Shown here one piece after another: positions 1-9,320 of a stretch of 37,907 nucleotides of DNA; position 1 is the stretch's first letter, and every line of letters starts with the position of its first letter. Source of the DNA: Saprospiraceae bacterium (GTDB lineage Bacteria > Bacteroidota > Bacteroidia > Chitinophagales > Saprospiraceae); the NCBI GenBank assembly GCA_020629935.1, contig JAHDCJ010000014.1:1-37907 (forward strand), in the 5' to 3' direction. The notes beneath the pieces were generated by a model, which ran no database searches, was not told where the DNA came from, and saw only the letters and a list, made by a program, of their open reading frames with translations. The translations under genes and the position numbers were made by a program.

Positions 1-2316
1 GATGCTGATCCCCTTGATTTCACTTGGGAATTTACCAACTGTACTGAAATTAGCTTGGATTTCGACATTGGTTGTTGGGATCATTATGAATTAGAATGGG
101 ACTTTGGAGATGGTGTAATAATTGGACCTGAAATTCCTTCCACTATAATTAATGAACCTTCTACTACAGGCACTTTCCAAAGTCCTGTACATACCTATCA
201 AGCAGATGGTATCTATACCATAACGTTAACCTTATTTATTGATGGCGAAGCTACTACAGAATCTTTCAGCCAAGAAGTGGAAGTGCTTATTGGAGACAGT
301 CCATCCATAAGTGGACCAAGTCCAATTTGTGTGGGTGAATTGAGTACTTATTCTATAACTGAACAAACAGGATTCACATATAGCTGGACCATCTCAGGAG
401 GAGAATTCAATGATGGGCAAAGTACTGCAACAGGTACAATTGTAAATGTCTATTGGACTACTCCAACGGTGGGTACACTATCGGTAACAGCCATTCATCC
501 AAGCTCAAATTGTCCAAATTTAACTAGCAATCTTAACGTAGAAATTTTACCCGAACCTTGTGATTTGACAACATGCGAGACCTCCGTCACTTTAGAATGT
601 TTAGATAATGGAAATATATTAGGTACGCTTTATGATGCAGATGGCAATCTCATCACTTTAGGAAACAATGAAACTATCGAATGGGAAATCAATGGACAAA
701 ATCCAGTAAGTAATCAAAATCCATATGAGTTTGATGGAGCTGGACTTTCTGGCACCGTCACTTATCAAAATACATATTGTAGTAATGAAAACAACTTCAC
801 TGCGCCAACTTGTAGTATCGATTGCCCCGATCAGATCTTTGTAGAAATTGACTGTAATTTCCCAGAAGCTACCCTTTCTGTAGTTGATGCCGATGGTAAT
901 TTAATTGATGAAAATGAGTTTGAAATCACTTGGTTTGTAGCCGATATGGGTTTCCCTCCTAGCAATAATACCATTACCGTGGTCAATGAAGAAGATAGCT
1001 ACTATTGTGTTTATGTACGGAGATATGATGACAAAGGAAATTTACTTTGTGAAGAAAAAGTCTGTGGTTATATTAATTGTGTTCCTTGTACAAGTCCTAA
1101 TGCTGTATTTGACCAAGTAAATTGCGCAGCTACCCCAGAAGGCACATTGGCTTATGATTTTGAAATCCACGTTTGGGATCCTAATGGCATTGGCGCGCCT
1201 TTTAGTGCAGCGTCATGGACTGGCTTAGTAGATAATGTAAATCATGACTATGATATTCCTAATGTTTTAACAATAACAGGCACATATTATCCATTCCCAG
1301 GACAAGAAGAAATTTGTATTTATATTGATTTCGCAGATCCAACTTTATGTACCATAAGGCTCTGTGAAAAACTTCCTGATTGTAAATGTGCCATCAGTAA
1401 TGAAACGGCAAATTATCCAGATTGTATTAATATCGGAGAAGAATTTTGCTTCACTTTTGAATTCGATTATTATGGCCCCAACACGCCTATTCAATTTTAC
1501 TTAGATCAATTAAATTCTTCTAACGGTTGGGAATTTACAGGTTATGAACAAATTAATCCTCAAGCAGGAATGAATGTATTAACGACTGGACATAATATGT
1601 TTAAAATGTGTTTTGTATATAACGGAGCCTGCTTAGAGCCTGTTAGTCTTTTCTTTGATGGGGTAACACAAACCGATTGCAAAATCTGGGAAATGCATGA
1701 TTTTAAAATTTGTAAAGATTGTGAAGTTTCTTGTAAAGATATTGTAGAGTCTCCTGTATATACTCCTCAATACGAAGCAGATCATTTAGGAGGTTATAGT
1801 TTCCACTTTATTAATACAAGTGTAACTCCTCCAGGTTGGTCTCCATACTTCTATTATTGGAGAGTACGAAATCAATTTGGACAAGTAGTAAATACCTCTT
1901 TCTCTCAAAACATGTTCTATACATTCCCCAATAATAATTTGCATGAAGTATGTTTGTATATTTATTATCAAAATAATAACACAGGTAAAATATGCAAGGT
2001 TAGATATTGTGAACGATTCTATCCTAAAGATTTAATCGAAGGCAAACCGAATCGAGAAAATCCTACCGCAGACCAGCTCTTAGTTTTTTATCATTCAAGT
2101 GCACAAAAAGTCGTCTTGAATTCTACTAAAGCAAATAGCCCGATAAAAGAAATTCAGCTTTATCAAGTAGATGGAAAATATCTAGGCCAACAATTAAATC
2201 CTGATCCATTAAGTCATTGGGATATGAAAACCTACGCTCCTGGAATGTATTTTTTCAAACTCATTGACGAAGAAGGAAATCACTTTACCAAACGAATAAT
2301 GGTCATAAAGGATTAA
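1..2316 (+). CDS. Large secreted PKD-containing protein with T9SS sorting domain (5' truncated by window)
   Basis: The reading frame is open from base 1 (D-A-D-P-L-D-F-T-W...), so the gene begins upstream of the window; the TTG at 55 is only an internal leucine codon. The first ~75 residues look like a PKD-type Ig fold (WDFGDG, then VHTYQADGIYTITLTLFIDG). A second Ig-like unit with SYTW-like signature (YSWTISGGEFNDG) follows. The middle is a series of cysteine-rich beta modules, two of which share the pattern x-L-x-DADGNLI (around bases 630-650 and 880-905), suggesting repeated domains. The C-terminus (about bases 2080-2316) has the beta-rich pattern of a T9SS type A sorting domain (IQLYQVDGKYLG...YAPGMYFFKL...FTKRIMVIKD). 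Known role of such domains: export across the outer membrane by T9SS and surface anchoring or release. The substrate or ligand cannot be read from sequence; an adhesin-like or matrix protein is inference. It ends at a hairpin terminator. Confidence 0.85.
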   Translation, partial: DADPLDFTWEFTNCTEISLDFDIGCWDHYELEWDFGDGVIIGPEIPSTIINEPSTTGTFQSPVHTYQADGIYTITLTLFIDGEATTESFSQEVEVLIGDSPSISGPSPICVGELSTYSITEQTGFTYSWTISGGEFNDGQSTATGTIVNVYWTTPTVGTLSVTAIHPSSNCPNLTSNLNVEILPEPCDLTTCETSVTLECLDNGNILGTLYDADGNLITLGNNETIEWEINGQNPVSNQNPYEFDGAGLSGTVTYQNTYCSNENNFTAPTCSIDCPDQIFVEIDCNFPEATLSVVDADGNLIDENEFEITWFVADMGFPPSNNTITVVNEEDSYYCVYVRRYDDKGNLLCEEKVCGYINCVPCTSPNAVFDQVNCAATPEGTLAYDFEIHVWDPNGIGAPFSAASWTGLVDNVNHDYDIPNVLTITGTYYPFPGQEEICIYIDFADPTLCTIRLCEKLPDCKCAISNETANYPDCINIGEEFCFTFEFDYYGPNTPIQFYLDQLNSSNGWEFTGYEQINPQAGMNVLTTGHNMFKMCFVYNGACLEPVSLFFDGVTQTDCKIWEMHDFKICKDCEVSCKDIVESPVYTPQYEADHLGGYSFHFINTSVTPPGWSPYFYYWRVRNQFGQVVNTSFSQNMFYTFPNNNLHEVCLYIYYQNNNTGKICKVRYCERFYPKDLIEGKPNRENPTADQLLVFYHSSAQKVVLNSTKANSPIKEIQLYQVDGKYLGQQLNPDPLSHWDMKTYAPGMYFFKLIDEEGNHFTKRIMVIKD

Positions 2317-2331
2317 TAAACAATGCATAAT

Positions 2332-2368
2332 AAGAAAGCCCTTGGATTTAAATTCAAGGGCTTTTCTT
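2332..2368 (+). terminator. Rho-independent terminator (likely bidirectional) after the PKD protein
   Basis: Arms AAGAAAGCCCTTG (2332-2344) and CAAGGGCTTTTCTT (2355-2368) pair around a short AT-rich loop; the A-run before and T-run after allow it to work in both directions. It lies 15 bases after the stop codon. Confidence 0.8.
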
Positions 2369-2468
2369 ATATAAAATCTAATCTTACATTTTAATGATAT
2401 TTAATATGCATAGAATCCTCTAATAAACATTATCTTCAATTTACATTTTTAACCTTAAACCTAAACCA

Positions 2469-5400
2469 ATGACCAAAAATCTACTTTTAGCCACCACGTG
2501 GTTGTGCTTGTTTATTTGTGGATCCCTCACCTTAAATGCACAAAAACCCGTACAAGCCACAGGATATGAAATTAATCTAAAATCATCTCCAAGCCCTTAT
2601 TACTTCACTAATAATCAACGTGTTGACCAAAACACTAACCGCCCTATTAATCAATTTGGACTTCAAGTTCCAACTACAGGTAATGATCCAGAATCTAGAG
2701 CCAAATCTTTTTTGACTCAACAACAACACGATTTTGGACTCACCAGTGAAGATATTCAGTCTTTACAATTACATGCGGTCCGAACTTCTCCTTCGGGAAC
2801 CGTGGTTCGATTAAGACAATATAAATACGGTGTCCCTGTGAATAAAGCAGAAATCACCATCAATCTAAATCAGCAAAATGAAGTTACTTATGTCGCCAGT
2901 AGTTTTCAATATGAAGTTAACATTAGCAATCCCATTCCTAGTATTTCATTAGATCAGTCTAAAGCGATTGCCTATGCACATCTTGATCTTAATGCGAATA
3001 CTACGATTCGACACGAAAGCAATGAATTATTTGTTTTTCATCAAGGGCAAAAAAGTCAACTCGCTTATCGAGTTCGTGTAATTTCAGATGCTTTTATTGG
3101 TGAATGGGAAGTCTTAGTCAATGCGCATACTGGAACTATTTTTAGTGCGAAAGATATTGCTTTCTATTATTGTGCAGCACATGATGAAAACCATCCACCA
3201 CACAGCTCTGAAGAATCCATTGCCGCTACAGGAGATGGCAACGTCTTCGATCCAGATCCTCTTTCTTCTGGGATGGTCGCTTATGGGGTTGGAGGTTATG
3301 TTGATAATAACGATGCCAATTCCGCTGATCTTACTAGCCAAACATTTAATGTGCCTTTATTAGATATTACACTAACTGGAGGACAATATTACCTAGAAGG
3401 CCCATATGCAGAAATTGTAGATTTTGAAGCTCCAAATAATGGATTGTTTAACCAAGCTTCTTCTTCTTTCGCCTTCCAAAGAAATGATGATGCATTTGAA
3501 GCCGTAAACGTTTATTATCACATTGATGCTTCTATGCGATACATTAATACCGTATTGAATTGTGCTGTCATGCCATACCAATATGCTACTGGTGTCCGTG
3601 TAGATCCTAGTGCAGCAAATGGAGCAGACAATTCCTATTATTCTACAGGAAGTGGAGCACTGGCTTTTGGAGAAGGCTGTGTAGATGATGCGGAAGATTC
3701 AGATGTCATTCACCACGAATTGGGTCATGGTCTTCATGATTGGATTACGAGTGGAGGACTTTCACAAGTAGACGGTTTAAGTGAAGGCTGTGGAGACTAT
3801 TGGGCACAATCTTACAATCGTAGCCTAGGCAATTGGGGTCCAGGTGACGCTGCTTATAATTATGTATTTAACTGGGATGGGCATAATGCCTGTTGGGGTG
3901 GACGAACCACAGGCTATGGCGCTTCTTATCCAGGAGGTCTTGTCAATCAAATTCATACCGATGGACAAATTTGGTCCACTTGCCTGATGACTATTTATGA
4001 TATCATTGGCCGTGCTCAAACTGATAAAATTTTCTTAGAAGGCCTAGGAATGACAAATAATAATTCTAGTCAAAATGATGCCGCTAATGCCGCTTATCAA
4101 GCAGCCATCAACATGGGATATTCCAATGCAGATCTTACCACCATCCATACTCAATTTACAAGTTGTGGTTATACCCTGCCGCCTTTAGCTGGGCCTCCTA
4201 TAGCAGACTTTAATGCAGACCTAACTTCTCTTTGTTTAGATCAAGGACAAAATACAGTAAACTTCTCAGATGCTTCCACAGGAGCAGGAATCACCGCTTG
4301 GTCTTGGACTTTCCAAGGAGGAACTCCAGCCTCTTCAACAGCAACAAATCCTACAGTAACCTATAGCACTCCTGGAACTTATCAGGTTACTTTAACCGTA
4401 ACCAATTCCTTTGGGATGGATACCAAAACGGAGGTCGGATATATTACAGTATTCACTGGAATGGCTTGTCCAAGTTGTACAACTACCCCAAGTACAAATG
4501 TACCTCTAACTATTTCTGCCTCAGGAGAACCAACCATTACCTCTACTATAGACATCACAGACATTGGAGAAATTACAGACATCAATATCCCTTCTATCTC
4601 CATTACCCATACATGGATTTCAGATTTAACGATTACGCTTACCAGCCCCGCAGGAACCGTAGTCAATTTAACTTCAGGTATATGTGACCAAGATGACAAT
4701 ATGGATCTTGGCTTTGACGATGGAGCAGCTACTGGAACTATTCCATGTCCGCCTACTAATGGAAATCTATATATTCCTACAGGAAGTCTCGCAAGCTTTA
4801 ATGGAGAGAATGTTTATGGTACATGGACATTGACCGTAAGTGATGGAGCTAATCAAGATGGTGGTTCTTTAGATGGATGGAGTTTAGAATATTGTACACA
4901 ATGTGCGGTGCCGACAGCTATACCTACTACAGTGGGTGTATATGACGCCGATTACGAATGCGAAGATGCAATGGGTTGGACACATTATGTAGATGATAAT
5001 GGTACTCCTGATCCTGTAGATGATTTGCTATTGCTTTCCATCAACAAAGGAACCAGTGGTGTAGACATCCCCACGAACCAAGTACAAATTGGGGTAACTG
5101 GTGTAGGTGGTTCGGTAGATTTAACAGGCGTCGCTTACGTTGCACCATACGAAAAATGGTTTGTGATGAATCGATATTGGAATGTTAGTCCATTAGTTCA
5201 ACCAAGTGCAGGAGGTGTTGATCTTCGTTTTTATTATACTACTGCAGATTATACAGGAGTAGAAACTGCAGCGAATTATGCACAAACTTTTATCAGTTCG
5301 CATGCAGATCTTACTTTTTATAAATTTTCTACAGGTTCAGGTATTGACCCTGATCCTACCCAAGGACATACTGGAGGAAATAATAGTAATTATATCCAAC

Positions 5401-6062
5401 TTTCTCCTACTACCCAATCGTTCAATTCGGATCATTATGCCGAATTTAATGTCGCCTCTTTCTCAGGCGGTGGTGGCGGTGGAATAGGTTGTGATGCCTT
5501 CCCGTGTAATCCTTTACCTATTGAACTTATCAATTTCGAAGCTGCTCGACAAAACAATAATATTCTTGTCAAATGGCAAACCGAAACGGAACTCAACAAT
5601 GCCTTTTTTGAATTAGAAAAGTCTAGCGATGGACTTCGGTTTTCAAGCATTGCGCAAGTAGAGGGGGCAGGGACTACAGATGTACCACAGAATTATCAAC
5701 ATTTAGATAAAAACCCACTCACGGGCTTCAATTATTACCGACTAAAACAAGTCGATTTTGACGGTCGCGTATCTTATTCTGAAGTCATTTATGTGAATTT
5801 TATTACCAAAGGAGAAGTCAATATTTTTCCTAATCCTGTTTTAGATGAAATGACAATTAGTTATTACTCCGAAGCTTCACAAGATGCTATGATTCGCATT
5901 TATGATGTCATTGGACAAAATGTGAGTTACATGGTACAAGAAGCAAACATTGGCCTAAATGAAATAGGTTTCAAAACTGATTTCTCGCCAGGTGTTTATT
6001 TCATAGCATTAACAGTTGACAATAAAACGACCACCACGAGGTTTGTAAAAGTGATGCATTAA
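2469..6062 (+). CDS. M36 (fungalysin-like) zinc metallopeptidase with PKD, P domain and T9SS sorting domain
   Basis: A 1197-residue secreted protease. Residues 1-25 form a signal peptide (MTKNLLLATTWLCLFICGS, cleavage near NAQ). Residues ~45-230 resemble the FTP/PepSY propeptide that keeps M36 enzymes inactive. The catalytic domain (~240-575) carries the gluzincin motif H416-E417-L-G-H420 with the third zinc ligand E439 in GLSEGCGDYW, so the active site looks complete. A PKD domain (~577-663; FSDAS, WSWTFQGG) and a proprotein-convertase-type P domain (~670-815; DLTITLTSPAGT, GTWTLTVSDGA...LDGW) follow. Next come a Cys/Asp-rich module of unknown role (~820-1010), a glycine-rich linker and a T9SS sorting domain starting near FPNP (1120-1123) and ending TRFVKVMH. 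Known family role: extracellular protein degradation; nutrient acquisition is inferred. The ATG start follows an A/T-rich leader with no Shine-Dalgarno. The gene stands alone between two terminators. Confidence 0.95.
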   Translation: MTKNLLLATTWLCLFICGSLTLNAQKPVQATGYEINLKSSPSPYYFTNNQRVDQNTNRPINQFGLQVPTTGNDPESRAKSFLTQQQHDFGLTSEDIQSLQLHAVRTSPSGTVVRLRQYKYGVPVNKAEITINLNQQNEVTYVASSFQYEVNISNPIPSISLDQSKAIAYAHLDLNANTTIRHESNELFVFHQGQKSQLAYRVRVISDAFIGEWEVLVNAHTGTIFSAKDIAFYYCAAHDENHPPHSSEESIAATGDGNVFDPDPLSSGMVAYGVGGYVDNNDANSADLTSQTFNVPLLDITLTGGQYYLEGPYAEIVDFEAPNNGLFNQASSSFAFQRNDDAFEAVNVYYHIDASMRYINTVLNCAVMPYQYATGVRVDPSAANGADNSYYSTGSGALAFGEGCVDDAEDSDVIHHELGHGLHDWITSGGLSQVDGLSEGCGDYWAQSYNRSLGNWGPGDAAYNYVFNWDGHNACWGGRTTGYGASYPGGLVNQIHTDGQIWSTCLMTIYDIIGRAQTDKIFLEGLGMTNNNSSQNDAANAAYQAAINMGYSNADLTTIHTQFTSCGYTLPPLAGPPIADFNADLTSLCLDQGQNTVNFSDASTGAGITAWSWTFQGGTPASSTATNPTVTYSTPGTYQVTLTVTNSFGMDTKTEVGYITVFTGMACPSCTTTPSTNVPLTISASGEPTITSTIDITDIGEITDINIPSISITHTWISDLTITLTSPAGTVVNLTSGICDQDDNMDLGFDDGAATGTIPCPPTNGNLYIPTGSLASFNGENVYGTWTLTVSDGANQDGGSLDGWSLEYCTQCAVPTAIPTTVGVYDADYECEDAMGWTHYVDDNGTPDPVDDLLLLSINKGTSGVDIPTNQVQIGVTGVGGSVDLTGVAYVAPYEKWFVMNRYWNVSPLVQPSAGGVDLRFYYTTADYTGVETAANYAQTFISSHADLTFYKFSTGSGIDPDPTQGHTGGNNSNYIQLSPTTQSFNSDHYAEFNVASFSGGGGGGIGCDAFPCNPLPIELINFEAARQNNNILVKWQTETELNNAFFELEKSSDGLRFSSIAQVEGAGTTDVPQNYQHLDKNPLTGFNYYRLKQVDFDGRVSYSEVIYVNFITKGEVNIFPNPVLDEMTISYYSEASQDAMIRIYDVIGQNVSYMVQEANIGLNEIGFKTDFSPGVYFIALTVDNKTTTTRFVKVMH

Positions 6063-6086
6063 TCACTTGAAGAAAGTATATAAGCA

Positions 6087-6121
6087 AAAGGGTATGGAAA
6101 TTTCTCCATACCCTTTTTTTT
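6087..6121 (+). terminator. Rho-independent terminator after the M36 peptidase
   Basis: Perfect 12-bp stem AAAGGGTATGGA (6087-6098) / TCCATACCCTTT (6105-6116) with a 6-base loop, followed by a T-run to 6121. It lies 24 bases after the stop codon. Confidence 0.9.
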
Positions 6122-6137
6122 ATACTAACCTTTATAA

Positions 6138-6257
6138 TTATGGCCTTACCCTAAAGGGTCGAGCTATTTCGGGGTTCGCTATTCGCTCAGCCTGCGCCCT
6201 TCCATAAACGTCAGGGCTTGTCCGCTGCTTTGCAGCGCCCCTACATATCCCTAAGGC
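6138..6257 (+). repeat. GC-rich intergenic dispersed repeat, copy A
   Basis: This stretch is far more GC-rich than its surroundings and contains no gene. It opens with TTATGGCC and has the core AAGGGTCGAGCTATTT (6154-6169), which matches an inverted copy at 31930-32033 (AGGGTCGGGCTATTT there). It contains a CCC-TAAA-GGG mini-hairpin (6149-6158) and a GCTGC-TTT-GCAGC hairpin (~6223-6235). The ends GCCTTA (6143-6148) and TAAGGC (6252-6257) are complementary, so the RNA or single-stranded DNA could close into one structure. That it belongs to a genome-wide dispersed family is inferred from these two copies. Confidence 0.6.
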
Positions 6258-6282
6258 AAATCAAGTCTACAAATGTAAGTGA

Positions 6283-7098
6283 CTAATCACTTATACACTG
6301 CCAAAGCTGTAATCTTCCTTTTTGTTGAAAAAATATTCTACCAGAATCGGTATACGGAATTTTAAGTCGGAATAAATCATTTTCGTAAAGCAAATAAGGC
6401 TCATGCTCTACTTTTCCAATTAAATTTAATGCGCCTCCTTTATCTAATATTCCATTAAAGTTGAAATTGTGATTTTCATTATCAACTGATCCATTTCGGA
6501 TATAAGCGTATTGATAGGCATAGATGTAAAAGTATTCTTTTACTCGTTCTCCGTTTTCTTTTTTAAATAATAAATATCCACTATTCGATTGACTCATTGA
6601 TCCTGATTCTGTAACGTCATCAATTTTAAATTCATCTTGTGTAGAGTTACTGGTAAAAACCGCTTTATTATCATTGGTCAAACATTGCCAAGGCCCTCTT
6701 GATCTTTGTTTAAAATACACTTCACCCCGATCGGTATAAGGTACTTGCAAACTGAACAAATCATTTTCATATAAAAGATATGGTACTCCAGGTACTTTAC
6801 CAATCAATTCTAAATCTCCTCCTTCTTCCAAATATCCATTAAAATTAAAATTATGGTTTTCATTATCAACTTCTCCATTCCGGATATAGGCATATTGATA
6901 CACATAGACATAATAATACTGCTTTTCTTTCCGTCCATTTTCATCAATAATGTAAAGATTTCCACTATTGGACATACTCGTTGAACCAGATTCTGAGACA
7001 TCCCAATCATCTATAGGCAGTAGAAATTCATTAGATTCTTGAGCTTGTACCCTAAGCCCCAAGAATAAAATCAAAACGATATGAATCCAACTCTTCAT
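6283..7098 (-). CDS. Exported protein made of a tandem ~110-residue duplication, function unknown
   Basis: A 271-residue protein when read from the ATG at 7098, which gives a proper signal peptide (MKSWIHIVLILFLGLRVQAQ, residues 1-20). A longer in-frame start at 7179 would put 27 non-signal-like residues before it, so I rejected that. The mature part is two near-identical units, residues ~30-142 and ~160-271. Both contain ESGS-x-S-x-SNSG, a tyrosine-rich strand ending YQYAYIRNG, VDNENHNFNFNG, LIGKV, PYLLYENDLF and a closing WQC. Each unit has one cysteine near its end. The pattern suggests a beta-rich, possibly carbohydrate- or surface-binding module, but I recognise no family. It lies 87 bases downstream of the glycosyltransferase and may share its transcript. 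A TAATTTTG -7-like box lies upstream at about 7132-7139. Confidence 0.8.
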   Translation of the reverse strand: MKSWIHIVLILFLGLRVQAQESNEFLLPIDDWDVSESGSTSMSNSGNLYIIDENGRKEKQYYYVYVYQYAYIRNGEVDNENHNFNFNGYLEEGGDLELIGKVPGVPYLLYENDLFSLQVPYTDRGEVYFKQRSRGPWQCLTNDNKAVFTSNSTQDEFKIDDVTESGSMSQSNSGYLLFKKENGERVKEYFYIYAYQYAYIRNGSVDNENHNFNFNGILDKGGALNLIGKVEHEPYLLYENDLFRLKIPYTDSGRIFFQQKGRLQLWQCISD

Positions 7099-7185
7099 AT
7101 AACTTTTATTGGTTTTAAAGGATATAAAACCAAAATTATGCCAAAAGGAGTTAAACCGTTTAAAACCTAGGTTTATCAAGGCTTT

Positions 7186-8199
7186 TTATACAAAAAACCA
7201 ATAATCCTTCACGGGTTTCTTTCCCCAAACATCCAATTGCGATCTAATTTTCACTTTGCCTTCAGGAGATGCCACCACCATCATGATTTGTGGGTTTTCA
7301 AGGCTAGGAATCGTATCGTAATGCGCCATGCGCACACCGTAAATATCCTTCCCAATTTTCTTTTCATTATCACATACCCAATGAAAAAAATCGCCTTGAG
7401 CCTGTAACAATTTTGCCATATCTTTTCCATTGCGGCCTCCTCCCCACAAAACCAAAGGTCTTGTTTTATCTCGATCCAACTGATAAAAAAAGCGAAGCTT
7501 TAAATCAAAATAGCGATTGTCTTTATACTCTTCCCAAGTTCGAGATATACGATTAGAGCGGTCTCTCCAATGATGCAAAATTTTATCTATTCCGATGACT
7601 TGCAAACCCGCTTTATAAAACCGAAAACAGAGATCATAATCTTCTGGATAAATCTCGGGTTCAAAAGCCCCTACCCGATCTAAATCTTCTTTATGTAAAA
7701 TCCAACAATGAGAAGGGATTACACATTCTTGATATATCTCTTGATAATGTAAACTTTGCCGCGCTACCTCATTTAACCATTTTTCATATCGAATAAAACC
7801 ATCACCAACTTCTCCCTCATCTACAAAATGTTCCGTACCGCCAGCAATGATAGTTCCCTTGCCATATTTCAACCATTCTTCTACTAATACCTTTAATTTA
7901 TACGCAGGCATTTTATCATCCGAATCCATCCGATTAATTAAGTCTCCTTTACAATACGGATAGCCATATTTTAATGTAGGAATTAACTTCGGGCGGTCAC
8001 TATGATACACTTTTATCCGAGCATCTTTTGTCGCATAGGCATCTAAAATTTCTGGGGTTTCATCTGTAGAATGATCATTTACTGCAATCAACTCCCAATT
8101 CGTATAGGTTTGATTCAGGATAGAATCCAAACAATTGGGAAGATACTCCGCGGTATCCTTAATCGCCATAATAATCGAAACTAAAGGTTGATTTTTCAT
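7186..8199 (-). CDS. Family 2 glycosyltransferase (GT-A fold) with extra C-terminal Rossmann-like region
   Basis: A 337-residue protein. Residues ~5-230 are a GT2 domain: LVSIIMAIKD at the start, the nucleotide-binding VNDHSTD (D42), and the metal-binding DSDD at 92-95. GT2 enzymes transfer a sugar from a nucleotide-sugar to a glycan or lipid acceptor at the cytoplasmic face; donor and acceptor are not visible here. The last ~90 residues are not typical of a simple GT2: PLVLWGGGRNGKDMAKLL looks like a glycine-rich dinucleotide- or nucleotide-sugar-binding start, followed by VCDNEKKIGKDIYGV. The start lies 4 bases after the epimerase stop, so the two are almost certainly co-transcribed and probably act in the same surface polysaccharide pathway (inference). 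Confidence 0.9.
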   Translation of the reverse strand: MKNQPLVSIIMAIKDTAEYLPNCLDSILNQTYTNWELIAVNDHSTDETPEILDAYATKDARIKVYHSDRPKLIPTLKYGYPYCKGDLINRMDSDDKMPAYKLKVLVEEWLKYGKGTIIAGGTEHFVDEGEVGDGFIRYEKWLNEVARQSLHYQEIYQECVIPSHCWILHKEDLDRVGAFEPEIYPEDYDLCFRFYKAGLQVIGIDKILHHWRDRSNRISRTWEEYKDNRYFDLKLRFFYQLDRDKTRPLVLWGGGRNGKDMAKLLQAQGDFFHWVCDNEKKIGKDIYGVRMAHYDTIPSLENPQIMMVVASPEGKVKIRSQLDVWGKKPVKDYWFFV

Positions 8200-8203
8200 C
8201 TGT

Positions 8204-9199
8204 CTATGATAACCAATTTTGTGGAATGTTTTTAATCAATTCTATATTTTCAAATGGTTGATTTTCCATTACGCCATTGACTTTTGCCCAATCCGCCATA
8301 CGTTTTAATCCTTCTTTTAATGTAGTGGGCGCTTGGCTTATCTTAAAAAATTGTAGCCACTTTAAATGATTAGCAAAAGCATGACTTACTTCATTTCGCG
8401 GTGGCAAATATTGAATAGAAACTGTTTCGCCCATGGCTTCCATACAATATTGAGCTAATGTTTTTACCGAACAAACTTCATCCCCTCCAATATTAAACAC
8501 TTGATTATAGGCCATTAGATTTTCTACGGATTGAGCAATGTATGGCGCCACATCATCAATATAACTAAAGGCTCGACTTTGACTTCCATCGCCATAAATG
8601 GTTAATGGTTTCTTTTGCATGATTTGATTCATAAAAATGCCAATCACATTTCGATAACTATCGCCAATATGTTGTCGTTCTCCATATACATTATGCGGGC
8701 GAAAAATAATCGACTTTAATCCAAATTGTGTGTAGGCCGTCTTTAAATCCATCTCTACAGTATATTTTGCAATACCATAAGGATCTTCTGGTCTTGGCAT
8801 CAACATTTCTTCCATTGGACTTGGTTGATCACCATATACTGCAATTGATGAGGTAAACACAAAACAATTCACTTCATACTTAACGGATGCATTGATCAAG
8901 TTTATTGAACCCAATACATTATTCTCATAATTGAACTTTCGTATAAAATGACTCAAGCCTTCTGCTGCATAAGCGGCCAAATGATACACATAATCAAAAG
9001 TGTATTTTTGAAATAATTTTTCGATAAGAAGCACATCTAATATTGATCCTTTTACAAAAATCGCTTTAGAAGCTACATTCTTTTCAAAACCGCCACTTAG
9101 GTCATCTAAAACCACAACCTCCATGCCCATTGCCAATAAATGATCAACGACATGAGAACCAATAAATCCAGCACCTCCCGTAACTAAAGCTTTTGCCAT
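8204..9199 (-). CDS. NAD-dependent epimerase/dehydratase (UDP-glucose 4-epimerase-like, extended SDR)
   Basis: A 331-residue extended short-chain dehydrogenase. It has the NAD-binding GGAGFIG at 8-14, LDDLSGG for the adenosine ribose side, the catalytic SS at 117-118, and Tyr141/Lys145 of the YxxxK motif (PYGIAK). FRPHNVYG and FNIGG match the sugar-nucleotide part of the family. Known role: interconversion of nucleotide sugars (epimerisation or dehydration) in the cytoplasm; the exact substrate cannot be assigned. It heads a two- or three-gene unit with the glycosyltransferase 4 bases downstream. A good TAGATTTG -7 box lies just upstream at 9217-9224. Confidence 0.92.
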   Translation of the reverse strand: MAKALVTGGAGFIGSHVVDHLLAMGMEVVVLDDLSGGFEKNVASKAIFVKGSILDVLLIEKLFQKYTFDYVYHLAAYAAEGLSHFIRKFNYENNVLGSINLINASVKYEVNCFVFTSSIAVYGDQPSPMEEMLMPRPEDPYGIAKYTVEMDLKTAYTQFGLKSIIFRPHNVYGERQHIGDSYRNVIGIFMNQIMQKKPLTIYGDGSQSRAFSYIDDVAPYIAQSVENLMAYNQVFNIGGDEVCSVKTLAQYCMEAMGETVSIQYLPPRNEVSHAFANHLKWLQFFKISQAPTTLKEGLKRMADWAKVNGVMENQPFENIELIKNIPQNWLS

Positions 9200-9216
9200 T
9201 ATTTACTTTTAAGCTA

Positions 9217-9224
9217 CAAATCTA
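9217..9224 (-). promoter_or_regulatory. Candidate Bacteroidota -7 box for the epimerase-glycosyltransferase unit
   Basis: Reads TAGATTTG on the - strand, an exact TAnnTTTG match, 18-25 bases before the start codon. No TTG/TTTG is at the expected distance upstream, so support is from the -7 box and position only. Confidence 0.4.
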
Positions 9225-9320
9225 CGCAATTCAAGAAATTAAATCCCCATTTAAATGGTAAATCAATTTAAGGGATCGCTTAGATTTTCACTTTTTAAAA
9301 AAATCGCCCTATTTTAAGGT

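Noticed and set aside
4382..4699. 105-codon open frame on the - strand inside the M36 peptidase
   Set aside because: Antisense to the PKD/P-domain coding region; valine-rich shadow pattern.
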